Below are positions 43,232 through 54,421 of a stretch of 64,000 bases of DNA, in pieces (the first letter of the stretch is position 1; each line of letters begins with the position of its first letter). The translations under genes were made by a program, and so were the position numbers. This DNA is from Sistotremastrum niveocremeum HHB9708. Taxonomy: Eukaryota; Basidiomycota; Agaricomycetes; Sistotremastrales; Sistotremastraceae. The DNA lies in NCBI GenBank assembly GCA_001630475.1, contig KV419405.1:559841-623840 (forward strand). Direction: 5' to 3'. Under the pieces are notes generated by a model. That model searched no databases and was not told the origin of the DNA. It saw only the letters and a program-made list of their open reading frames with translations.

Positions 43232-44801
43232 ATGCCCGGAAATCCATCATCTACCAAAACTGCGCCGGCGCCAACTCCTCAGGAGGTTACTAGAAAGTTA
43301 TCAATCACCCATAAGCCTCCGAAAGTAAGCCTGAACCCTTGGCAAGCTCAACTCAATTCCTGATAGTCCACTCTTGTCCATCCAAGAAACCTCAGCTCGC
43401 TCCCCAGACCTCGGGCACAGAATCTGATTCCGACTCCTACATCAGTCCCGATCACGGAATCAACACCTCCGCGTCTATACACACACCAGGACCTGCAAGT
43501 GTCCATCACGCTCCTTTATCATCCATCGCAGAGGCCCAAACACCAGACGGAGAAGAAACAGACGACGATGACGAGGAGGAACCGGATGCGTCTGAGCTTC
43601 TGAACCGCAGGACCACGGAAGAAGAACGCAAGGGAGAGGGCGTGATAAAAGCTGGATATTTGTGGAAGAAGGGCGAGAGAAGAAAGGTCCGCGGACAGCT
43701 TTTTCCTGATTCGCCCGGCGATCTTCTTTTTGCATTAACCTATGTCCTTAACAGACTTGGAAAAAGCGCTGGTTCGTCCTGCGACCGGCACATCTCGCCT
43801 ACTACAAGGATTCCGCTGAATACAAGCTTCTCCGCCTTCTCGATCTGTCCGAAGTCCACTCCGTGACGCCCTGTTCACTAAAGCGACACGACAACACGTT
43901 TGGTGTCGTTTCACCTGCCAGGACCTACTATCTCCAAGCAGAAAATCCTCGAGAGGTGCAGGAATGGGTTGCGGCGCTCAACGATGTCCGGGAGGCATTG
44001 ATGAGCAGAACGAGCCTTATACCCCGCGATACAGGCACACCACCAATCACGATACCCCATGTCAAATCGCCTGAGAATGTCCACTCAAACCTGACGGCTT
44101 CTTCGCCTACCACGAGGGGTTATGCGGTGACGTCTTCGGATGAGGATGATGTCTCCCGCAGCTACGGGTCTATGCCAACAATGCCAGGGGGATCATCGGT
44201 GACGGCCAACCTCGGCAGCTCACCAGCAAAGCTGGGCAGAGTAGTCTCCAAGGATAGAGATCCTTCGAAGGTGGTACTGAATGGCTACTTGTTAAAGTGT
44301 GGTAGTAAAAGGAAGAACTGGCGAAAGCGATGGTTCGTGTTGACCGGGGAGAAGCTATTGTACGCGGGGAGCCATATGGTAGGAAACTTGTTTCTATTTT
44401 ACGTCAAGTTGGATAGAAGATGTCTAATCGAATGGCAGGACACCAAACCACATCGAGAAATCAAGCTGTCAGACATCTTGGACGCATTCGAATACACCAT
44501 GGATCCGCGTCCCGGACACAGCTATGCTCACGGTCATGCCGGGCAGGGTGGACCGAATCCGCCATTGGGAGCCGGGAGTGGCGAAGAAGGTGGTGATGGG
44601 TTCAGTCAGCAACACACCTTCAAGATCGTGGCTACGAAACGGACATTTTTGCTGAGTGCACCGAGCGAGGAGGAGGAGATCAAGTGGCTGAGTGCAGTCC
44701 GTGCCTTGCTCGCACGAAGAACGCAAGCTGGACCCAAGAATGAACCTGGGCCAGGTCGACCTTCAGTGGGAGTGGATAGCGGGGGAAAGCGGGTGAGATA
44801 A
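43232..44801 (+). CDS. Protein with two pleckstrin-homology domains
   Basis: Predicted phosphoinositide-binding adaptor at the plasma membrane. Exon 1 starts MPGNPSSTKTAPAP. After a disordered acidic stretch (ETDDDDEEEPDASELL) the first PH domain begins VIKAGYLWKKGERRK, continues after an intron as TWKKRWFVLRPAHLAYYKD and ends YYLQAENPREVQEWVAALNDVREAL. A Ser-rich linker precedes the second PH domain (VVLNGYLLKCGSKRKNWRKRWFVLTGEKLLYAGSHM, intron, DTKPHREIKLSDILDAFEY...FLLSAPSEEEEIKWLSAVRALLAR). Both carry the K-x-W-x-x-R-[WY]-F core with basic residues for lipid head groups. A Gly/His-rich insert lies in the loop of the second domain. The layout recalls yeast Opy1; orthology is not certain. 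Confidence 0.88.
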
Positions 44802-45134
44802 TGAAACTCCGCTCATGATTACGGGGCCGGTTTTTGGGATTCTCCGTGATCAGGTTTAGATATTTGGATTATGCCATTTCGGAATTCAAATTCAGTTTTG
44901 CCCTGTCGGCAATATATGAAAAAGGCCGGAGTGCGCGGCAAATCCGATATAGCCATCTGAGTTTGAAGCGGACATATCGGGGTTGATCTCGGCTCTTAGC
45001 GCCTCGTGCACTCTCTGCCTACTCACGCGCGCTTATAAAGTCCCGCCCCCGTTCGCTTGATTCCCCTCAGAGCCTGAGTCGCCTCCTCTCACTCTTGCCC
45101 TCCCGCTTTCCCATCCGCTCCCGCAAGTCAATAA
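44802..45134 (+). promoter_or_regulatory. Promoter of the first Zn-cluster factor, with TATA box
   Basis: About 330 bases. TATAAA at 45034-45039 is followed by the GC-rich TCCCGCCCCC and lies 95 bases before the start codon, a good position for a core promoter. A CT-rich tract (45085-45130) sits just upstream of the ATG, as is common at strong fungal starts. The left part is the 3' UTR of the PH gene. Confidence 0.55.
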
Positions 45135-47988
45135 ATGGCCGACTCTATCTATCTCGACCATGCTCCTTACCCTTCGTCCTATCGCACAACCGCTGGGGGC
45201 CACTACACCCCGCTCCCTCCTCAACCGCACTCCCGTCATCACCAACATGCCCTCCAACAACATCCACCGCCGCTCCAACACCGACCACCCTCGCCCGTAA
45301 AGCAGACGCGAAAGGGTGCTGGTGTCCCCAAAGCAAAGGGTGCAGTCCGTGCAAAGTCTGGATGTTACACTTGTCGGATCCGTCGCAAGGTTCGTTTTTT
45401 TTCTCCGAGCCTAGCCATTTCCGAAAACTTATCGTCACTTTCTTGATTTTCTTTTCTTCGCTCTTGGCCTCTGCCCTTCTCTTCGACTCTCTTTAATGCA
45501 GAAATGCGACGAACAAGCTGATGGAAGTGGAAGTTGTCAGACCTGCGTTCGTCTTCGACTTGAATGCCTGGGCTTTGGCGCGAAGCGACCCGATTGGATG
45601 CGCGTAAGTTGCCTTTTCCCCATCTATCTCCCCCCCTTTCGCGTCGCTAGGCTGCTCCATCGTCATCCTACTATATGTCCTTATCTCTGACCTCGCTCTC
45701 TTTTTTTCCATCAGGAAGGTAACAGTGTGCCGGTGCTTCGTGAGAGAATCAAGCAGTTCCTCGCCTCCCAGGGAATGATCAAAGGACATTCTGGGGCTGC
45801 TCCTCGCTCGACCGATAAGGAACCTCCATTGTTGACCTTGTCTGTCGAACCGACATCGACACCGACGATGGGCACCAGGACAGTCAGCAGCCGGGATAGC
45901 ACGGCGAGCCCGCCGTCTGCCGCGTCGGCTGAACTCCACGGCGGATTCCCGCATATAGTCACCAGCGCAGTTCGCGACGCCCCGCGAACGGAAAATCTCG
46001 TTCCCTATAGTCCAATCTCTGCTGAAGACGGCTTGTACGCGTCGAATGGTCAGTCATCGAATCTCCAGTAGGGTTGGTCGCAATGTCTGAGAGCGATGCG
46101 TCGGGCAGGTCCTTATTCGCATATTCCTGCTCTTACACCTCAATCTTCGATCCACACACACGGCTTACTGCACGAAGATAATTCCGCAACTCTCCTCTCT
46201 AATTACGGCCCACCTCACGTCGATACCTCTGCCGTAGGCTCCATCCCAGCAAGTCGAATTTCGCCGACAAGTCCTTATACTCCCCTCACCGCGTCATCCT
46301 CCACGAATTCTTGTTAGTCGCCTCGCTCCTCCACTAGTTATAGCAGTAATAATCTGATGGACTTTCTTCTTTTCTATTATTCGTTCCACACACTTTCTTG
46401 TTCGGCTGCCTCCTATTTGCTTCAAAAAATGTCAATCATCAGACATCGATCCGCAGTCTGCTCTGATTCCACTCCAGACCTCCTTCTCCCCGCTGTACAA
46501 TCAGTCATTCGATGAATACGATGAAGTGGTCGATTTGCCTCTCTCTATGATCCCGCCTGGTCCTGGTGAGGCCCCGATGACAGTTTACCGATCGCCCTCT
46601 GCGTTTGACATCTTTGACGTCGCGGAAGTGAACCACGTGAGTATTGCATTATCCCCCCTTCATTGCGAACCCCTATTCCCAGTAAGGATTATTGTATGCT
46701 AAATGCGGGCATATCCGTGTAGATCGGACATTACTTGCAAGAGGTTCTCGACAGACAATATCTTCTCGCTGACCGCAGTATCGCCAACTTTATCTTCCAA
46801 TTCGCACATACTAGCCACTCGGCGAAGAGTGCGATGTGTCTTCTTTCTGCGCTGCATATGAATTGCATGAAGAAGCTCTCGCCGACGAGTGATATTCATG
46901 AGACGTCGACTGAGGATATGAATTTGTTTTATGGGAGGACGAAGAAGGCTCTTACGGAAAAGGTACAGTTTGAACAGTATGATGAGGGCGATGCTATGGC
47001 TAGCCTTCACGTTGTTTCGTCATTCTTGTTCACTGGTATGTTTGCCGTCTTTGTTACGAGCATAGGCTGAGATCGTACAGGTGGCCGAGGGCCTTGGCCG
47101 TTCTTCCTCACAATCGCGATGAACTGGGTCGAGGCGAAACTGCGCGACCCGCGATACACTCATCTCGAGGACATCCTCTATCGCGCAAGCGAATCAGAGT
47201 CATTCATCATTCGTACGACAATGTGGTTCGACGTATGGGCCTCTATCACTCAAATTCGACAACCACGCTTCCTAAACGTCTATCGCCAACTCTTCGGTAA
47301 TCCCAGATCATACGTCGTCGAAGCCGATCAGGGGATGAACTCTCCCGACATCCTCGGTGGACCTTCGTACCTGAGTATGGTCCCTATCGTCGGATGCACG
47401 AACGAGTCGTTCCGCGCCATGGCCGAGATTGCGAATCTTGCGTCGTGGAAAGAGACGGAGAACGAACAGAGTCGATTGAGCATCCCCACACTCGTCCAGC
47501 GCGGTCTGCAGATCGAGGAGATGTATCTTCCGCGATTACGACCTACCGTTCAAGAACCTACGAACGAGATGGAATTCCGCAGAAAAGTCGTTTCGGACGT
47601 CTTCCGTGCGTCAGCGCGCGTCTATCTCCATACGGTTCTTTCGAAGGGATATCCATCGTGCCCTGAGATCGAAGATGGAGTCGCTGAGACGATCGAATGT
47701 CTTAAACTTGTTCCTCCACAGGAGGGCATGACAACGCGTGCTGTGGTTCGGAGTGTGGTGTTCAGCATTTGTATTTGCGGGTGCTTGACGGATCGACCGG
47801 ACCAGCAACAGTTTTTGTTGCAGAGATTGGAGAGTCTAGGGGAGGAAGCGAATGTGTTTGGGAATTGCGCGGAGGTGAAGAAGTTGATGCAGAAGGTGTG
47901 GGCGATGAGGGAGGAGAGGAAGGGGATGGCGCTTTGTTGGAAGGAGATTATGCAGGAGGGGGGAAGCGATATTTTGTTGCTTGTTTGA
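45135..47988 (+). CDS. Zn(II)2Cys6 transcription factor with fungal TF domain, paralog 1
   Basis: Nuclear DNA-binding regulator; the target is unknown. Exon 1 (45135-45389) holds a Pro/His/Gln-rich N-terminus and the start of the zinc cluster GCYTCRIRRK. Exon 2 (45502-45603) completes it with KCDEQADGSGSCQTCVRLRLECLGF and RPDWMR. A coiled segment (VPVLRERIKQFLASQGMIKG) follows, then a Ser/Pro-rich linker. From ~46730 the Fungal_trans_2-like domain starts: IGHYLQEVLDRQYLLADRSIANFIFQFAHTS, ALHMNCMKKL, GRGPWPFFLTIAMNWVEAKL, RTTMWFDVWASITQ, AEIANLASWKE and a C-terminal WKEIMQEGGSDILLLV. Introns after RIRRK and after WMR are in the same places as in paralog 2. Confidence 0.9.
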
Positions 47989-48863
47989 GTGCGCCGCATT
48001 TTTTGTTCATTTTTTTCATCTCGGCTTTCATGACCACTACCTTGTTTTCTTGACGCGATCTCGTTTCGATGCGACTCGTTCTGACCCTGATCCTTATCCT
48101 GTTTCGTCTCCCCCCTAAAATGTGTATATGCTATGTCTGTCTGTCTTGTTTTCTTGCCGTGTCCACGTCCGTTATGTTTTCTTTTTCTTTTTCTCTTTTA
48201 TATTTGTTGCTTCTTGACATTTTGTATGTATGTTGTACGTGATATTTTCTGTTCTTCTTTCTTGACACTGTTCGGATACGAGTGTAGGAAAGGTAAATTA
48301 CAGTAAGAGTGGTATGGAGACGTAATTGGATACGAATAGAGACCGATGCGAATCCTGGGTGGACGTGGCATACATGCGTGACGGTGTGTCGGGGACGGGG
48401 TCGGGAGGGGACAGGAAGCAAGGGACGAGGAATGAGCCGAGAACCCGTGCGGCGAATGGAGGAGTGAGTCCACTGCCTCGAGGCGGGAAGGCTTAGTCAG
48501 GCGAGGAGGCGGTTTATTGCCAAGGAGACGGCGAGAAGCGATCTCGGGGATCAGATGCAGTGAAAATCAGCGATATCGAGTTGTGAAGGGGCTCCAGCTC
48601 TCCGCGATGTCGATTACGTGCGAGATCTCCCGTCGGTGCAGGACGCTTATGTAAGCATGATTACCGGGGCTTTTCTTCGATCCGCAAACTATCCAGAGTC
48701 AGCAAAGAAAGTGTACAACGAGTGTACAAGTGCGTGGACTCGATTTGAACACTTTTGCGAAAAGTAACGAGTGGATGCACCGAAAGTAAGGAGCGGCGGT
48801 ACGGAGAGTCCGAGAATTGTTACGCAGCCTGCATCCGCTATCCACGCCATCTATTCAAGACTC
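47989..48863. other. Spacer between the two Zn-cluster factors
   Basis: About 0.87 kb, with pyrimidine-rich plus-strand tracts (T/C runs around 48120-48260) then G/A-rich sequence to ~48500. No conserved coding signal, and no clear TATA box before the second factor. Confidence 0.45.
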
Positions 48864-51800
48864 ATGACGTCTCCTCACCCAACATCCATCTCCGGCTCAC
48901 AAACACATCCGTCCTTGCGTCCCGACCACTCAAAAGCCTGCCCCCGCCTCCTCTCCCCACCACCACCATCTCCCCCAACAGCTCCCCCGACCTTTGATGA
49001 GCAGCCCACGTCGTCCATTCCATCATCTGAACTACCAACACCAACGACATCCACACTATGGCTTCCACACCTAATCGTTCCAGCAGCGACCCCCACTCCC
49101 CCTCCAACGCTCGCAGTGCCCCATATCCACGACGAGCTCTCTCTGGGCCCTCGCCCCATCTCACCGTCCAGCCCAGTACGTCCCTCGCTCCTGACTGTCT
49201 CGCCTGGAGCTGACTCAACGCGTCGAACAGCCATCACCTCGCCTAGACCCCGCAGCGACTCGGAAGCAGCAGCGCTTAATGACGACTCCGAAATTAACAC
49301 AAGTATTTCGCCACATCTCTTTTTCCGCATGCATATACTCACTTTGTCCTCTCCAGATCAAAGCAGAGGAGGATGCTGGTGAGCTTTTTTTCGCGCATAT
49401 ACTCGCTTCGTGCTCATCCCGATCCATAGGACTTGTCGGATCCGCAGAAAAGTGGCGTGATTTTTCCGGGGTACTGGGCCTTTTCTGACGCGTTATCTCG
49501 ACAGAAATGCGACGAAAATGCTATCAATGGCACTTGCCAGACGTGCACGAGACTGCAGATCGAGTGTCTAGGATGGGGTCCGCGTCGACCAGAGTGGATG
49601 CGAGTGAGTGGCGCCTTTTTTTTCGTGCGAGTCAGATGCTGAATGTCTCAAAGGACAAGGACCAGGTCGACCGCTACAAAGCACAAATAAAATCCCAGCT
49701 CGCAAATCGGAATATGATCAGAGGCATTCCACGCACACGAGACCCCTCACGACTCAGCAGCACAGGCACGAGCACCAATACCCGAGTCCCACCCGTCCCT
49801 TCCCTCCAAACACCAGGCGCAGGCCCAAGCTATCCGCTTCCTGACGACCGAGTCATAGACCCATACGGAGGCGACTCGTCCAATTCATCCAGATTCTCCA
49901 ATTCCCCATTGATCCCCCCAATACAGGGTAAGCATACCACACCGCACACACTCTGATCGCGCAGTCAGCTGACTCACTGCTTTCCCTGACTCACAGTCCC
50001 GTCTTCGACCATCTCTACCCCAGATCGTGCCATCAGCTCATTGCCCGTACGGAGCTCGACAGGCACCAATTCCACTCTTGTCAATCCATCGCCTCAACCT
50101 GATCTCCTCCAACTTCCCCAAGTCCACATGTCCCCCGATTTCTGTCATTCCAATTCCGCAGGCCCAGGATCATACATTCACACCCAGCTCACCGAATCCC
50201 CCAATACATTCGAAACACTCTCCCTGACCCCGAGTCTGAACGAACAACTCGTAGTCTATTACTTCCAAAACGTCATTCAATTCCAATTCCCCTTTTCGAC
50301 GAGCGCATCAGTCTCCAATGCGATACACAACACTATTATCGAGGACCCTAGTACGTGCTTCCCTCTTTCATCCATCAATTTTCCCCTAACCGCGCCACTC
50401 CCCCTTCAACAGATGGTCCAGTGACAGGGGCTGTGTGTGCACTGGCCTGCATCCACGCGGTCGTGCATAGACGTGAATTAGGCGATCTCAATCTCGCGCG
50501 TAGTTTCTATGAAGAGACTCTATGGAAACTTCAACAATCGAAAGAAACGCGCGGACAGCATAGCGAGATCGACGTGATGGCTGCTATTCATCTTATTAGT
50601 TATTGGCTCTTTTGTGGAGGGATTGGAGAATGGCCGTTCGCGTTGGAGATTGCGAGAGAGTGGGTTGGGGGATCGCAGATTGTTAATCATCCGAATCCGA
50701 AGATGTGTTTGTTCGGATCGAGCGATGCTCAGCAGTTTATATATAAAAGTACTATGGTACGTTTTTTTTTCTTTTTCTTTTGTGAAGATGGGTTGATTGG
50801 GTTTGGTAGTGGATGGATATTTTCGCGAGTGTGTCGCTTGGGACTGCACCGCGCTTTCTGCCGCTCTATCACCGTCTTTTCAATGGAGGTTCCGGATTCT
50901 GGGCACAAGACAGTCCACATCGAGCAGCTCATCTACGTATGGACATTTTCATGGGATGTCCCGGTACGTCCCCCTTCCCTCCATTCATCCTATTGAATCA
51001 ATCTGATTGGTGCGATGGGGTGTAGACGAAGCGATACTTGCGTTTGCGGAATGCGCGGCGCTTTCGAATTGGAAAGAAGTACAGAGGAATGCGAGATGTC
51101 TTTCTGTTAGGGATCTCGTGGATCGTGCGACGGCGGTGGAGAATGAGTTGCGTCAGGCACCTTCTTTCTCTGCCTCTGTTGCCCAACAACAAGCCCAAGC
51201 GCAGGCTCAGGCGCAGGCGAGCTCGAGGAGACATTCGGGGTCGAGTGGGTATGCCACTTCGCCGCATGTGGGGTTGACGAGTTTGTCTCCTGTTATGTCT
51301 GCTGGTGCAGAAGGTATTTCGGGAGGGTATATGCAGGCTAGTCCTTCGGGAGTCGTCGTTCCTCAATCACACGTCCATCAACAAATTCCTCATCAGGTCC
51401 ACCAACACCCACAACAACAACAACAAGTTCACCACTCACATCAGCAGCAGCAACAACACTCACAACAGCTTGGCCAGCTAGGACAGGTCGAGCCGACGGA
51501 CGTACGTGGACTCGTCGGGGAGATTTTCCGCGCTGCTGCATTTCTCTATCTACACATAGTAACTAACGATCCCTGGCCCTGTAAGCCCCTCCCCCTCCTT
51601 CCCCTCCTCTATTCACTAACTCAATTTTATTACAGCCGTCCCAGAAATCCGCGACTCAGTCCAAACATTCCTGCAAGCCCTAAACGCCCTCCCACCGGCC
51701 TCATGGGACCGCTCACTCGTCCTACCGATCTGTATAGCTGCTTGTGTTGCGGATGATCCGGTTGATATGGGTGTGCTGAGGGAGAGGTTGGTGTTGCAGA

Positions 51801-51991
51801 GTGGGGTTGGGATTGGGAATGTTGGGAGGGTTTTGGAGGTTGTTGATGGGGTTTGGGAGAGAAGGAGGATTCAGGCGCAGGCGCAGGCGGGTGGAGGGAA
51901 TGGAGGGAATGGGGGCAATGGGGGAGGAGGGGAGGCGGTGGATTGGAGGACTGTGATGCAGGATAGGGGGATGAATTTGTTGCTCGTTTGA
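48864..51991 (+). CDS. Zn(II)2Cys6 transcription factor with fungal TF domain, paralog 2
   Basis: The start (MTSPHPTSISGSQ) is the least certain part; an in-frame ATG at 48771 is an alternative. A Pro/Ser/Thr-rich N-terminus leads through two short introns to the cluster GGCWTCRIRRK / KCDENAINGTCQTCTRLQIECLGW, then RPEWMR and a basic coil (DKDQVDRYKAQIKSQLANRNMIRG). The regulatory domain has LNEQLVVYYFQNVIQFQFPFST, GAVCALACIHAVVHRRELGDLNLARSFYEETLW, FALEIAREWVGG and AECAALSNWKEVQ. It is interrupted by a Gln/His-rich insert (HQHPQQQQQVHHSHQQQQQHSQQ). It ends VDWRTVMQDRGMNLLLV, the counterpart of GSDILLLV in paralog 1. The paralogs are far apart in linker sequence, so the duplication is old. 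Confidence 0.86.
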
Positions 51992-54421
51992 GCGACGCGG
52001 CGAGTATCCTGGTGAACGTCACACCTACGAGCATGGAGCATCGGGAGCTTGGAAGTCGGGAGGCTCAAACCGATACGCGAGGGAACGTGCCTTGACCCTG
52101 GATCTACAAGCAACCAGGAGCCAGTAAGCGGTATGCATACTGGTTACTGACCCTGAACAGTGGAACCGACGAACTAGGGAATGAAAAACGGACATGGTCT
52201 AGGCCCATTGACAAAACCAAACCAAACCATGAACTCTATCGAATGGTATCGGAACGCATATATTATGACATTCGCTAATCTAAGACTGGCTCTGACTCTT
52301 GTATTTTCGGGGGGCTGTCCCTGCTTTTGTTTGTTTGCTTGCGATTAAATTATTATTTTGTGTTTTTACGGTTTACAGTTTGCAGTTTACAGTAAGGGTA
52401 CTACTGGGTACGCGAGACAGATAGATGGTATGATTAATGATTATTAATTCACCGCTTTGTCGCTTCTTGTTCATCGCTTTCGCTTTGAGGTTGACATCGC
52501 CTTCGAGTATTTAGAGTTTTTGTTTGTCTTGGTTGTATTGGATTTTTTGATGGAGGTGTCGTGTGCTATGCTGTGGAATGAATGGGCCAATGAATGGGAA
52601 TAATGACACAATAGGATAGGACAGGACAGCTTTGTAATCGCTTCGCGATATTGATGCCAATGCAGTCCAGTATACAGTAGTACATGAACAAAATAAACAT
52701 TTTAGCTCCTCGCTTTCCTTTTGAGGAGAGGGTGCCTCGAGGCGAGTATCTTCGATGTCTTCGATGTCATCGGCCGGGTATGCATACCATTTCGTAAATT
52801 TGTGTCGAAGTCGGTTCTGGTATTATTCTGGTATCGTGTTAACGTTGTCTGCCTTTGGTGTCGTATTGGTCGTATTGGTAAGAGAAATGAACGGCATAAT
52901 CTACCCTTTCCCGTCTCACTACTCTCATCTAGTCCAGTCCTTCAGTTCCAAGGCCTTCCCCTGACCTTCTCACTACCAGTGAACGTGAAGCAGGACCGCA
53001 AAGAATTAGAAGCAAGCTCAAGCTCGGGAGAGCGAAGACAACGAATAGCCGCGCGCATCATGCCATCGCGGCGCTTTCTCTCTCGCGACCTTCTTCTTCT
53101 CTTTCTCCGCTTCCGCCTCCGGGAGAAATACAAGCGCCGTGTCCTCTTTCGAATCGAATCATCGAATCATCGGATCGACTCGGGCTCCTTGAGCGTCTTT
53201 TGTCTCCGATCGATCTCATCTCATCTTGTTGATCTCCTATTTCCTATTTCCTACTTTGCTTGTATCAATATTGGATCGGGAGCGGGAGTGTATTGGAGTG
53301 TATTGCTCGGGATTTCCTGATGTCCTCCAATGCGAGGACTCCATCTCAGGGCCGGACTGAGTACTGCGATCAACGATCGATTGTCGACACTGTAACACTA
53401 TCACTGACGGGGTAATCATCGTGCTATGGCATCGTGTCATTAATCACCAACAACTTGAATGTTAATCACGTCCATCTGCATCTGGATCCCGAAGCCTATC
53501 AACCTATCAACGACCAGACAATTAATCAGACCTAATCAGTAATCATTCGTCCTCACCCTCGAACAGTTCATCCATCCACTGGCACGCATGGCACTCCCTT
53601 CTCAATCTACAACTCAAACAAGGGAAAACCTTTCAAACGCAAACGCTCCACCGGCAACCCCGTCTCAGAAGCTCGACTCTCGAGCTCAAGTCAAACAACT
53701 TCCATCTACTCCTCTACTCTTCCCCACTTTGCTAGTGGCTCCCGGCCCTCGGCTCCCTCTTCTCGCCGATCACTCCCGTCCTACCCTCCAATTCAGGCCC
53801 ACCTATACCTACGCCTACACCTACTAGTCCACATGGGAATCAAACACTAGTACTGACAGGGTAGAGAAGAAGCAAATCGATCGACAGAGAATCTCATCTC
53901 TCATCCCATCAAATCACTATCACTATCAAAGGACTATCAAATCCAATCAAATGAGCCAGTTACACGCCCGCATCTCATCCCCGTCCCTAGCCACTCCCGG
54001 GCCTCTTCTCATCCTCTTCTGAATCCTGACTCAGACGAGGTAATCATATGGGAATCCGCATGGCATCACACGAGTGCGATGGGTGCGATCACTGTGATGC
54101 TTATTCATCGTCCTACGCTGCCGTTCGCCGTTCGGACGCGTCCTCTTTGATGCATGTCATTGTCATAAAAATCAACCATAAATGTAAAATGTAAATGCTC
54201 CGGAGTCCGATCGGAAGACACTAAAATGGAAATGGAAAATGGGAGCTGAATGAAACTCGGACGTGTCACGTGCGGAGGATCACGTGAGTCTTGAACATCA
54301 ACTACGCGCCCTTTGTGTTGTGTTTGGCTTCAACCATCCTCGCCGGACAGCTAATCGCGCTAGCTCCCTCCCTGTCCCTCTCTTGGATACCAAACCAAAA
54401 TAAAGGAAGAGAAGACAAGAG
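51992..54421. other. 2.4-kb stretch without a recognised gene
   Basis: The longest gene-free stretch. It is AT-richer, with simple-sequence patches (GTTTACAG/GTTTGCAG near 52370, CTATTTCCTATTTCC near 53238, AATCATCG repeats near 53150, AATGGAAATGG near 54228). A 199-codon plus-strand frame at 52721-53320 shows no motif and no codon bias like its neighbours. The right end is the promoter of the GBD/FH3 gene. Confidence 0.45.
54267..54286. promoter_or_regulatory. Two CACGTG E-boxes upstream of the GBD/FH3 gene
   Basis: CACGTG occurs at 54267-54272 and 54281-54286, starts 14 bases apart and 136-155 bases before the start codon. Such palindromes are bound by bHLH factors (Cbf1/Pho4 type). Paired spacing within the promoter makes function plausible; it is not shown. 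Confidence 0.45.

Noticed and set aside
52721-53320. 199-codon open plus-strand frame in the 2.4-kb spacer
   Set aside because: No domain, no splice-linked neighbours, unlike codon use and simple-sequence patches; best explained as chance openness.
53588-53827. 79-codon frame starting MALPSQSTTQTR
   Set aside because: Low-complexity Thr/Pro composition, no homology I recognise and no continuation.
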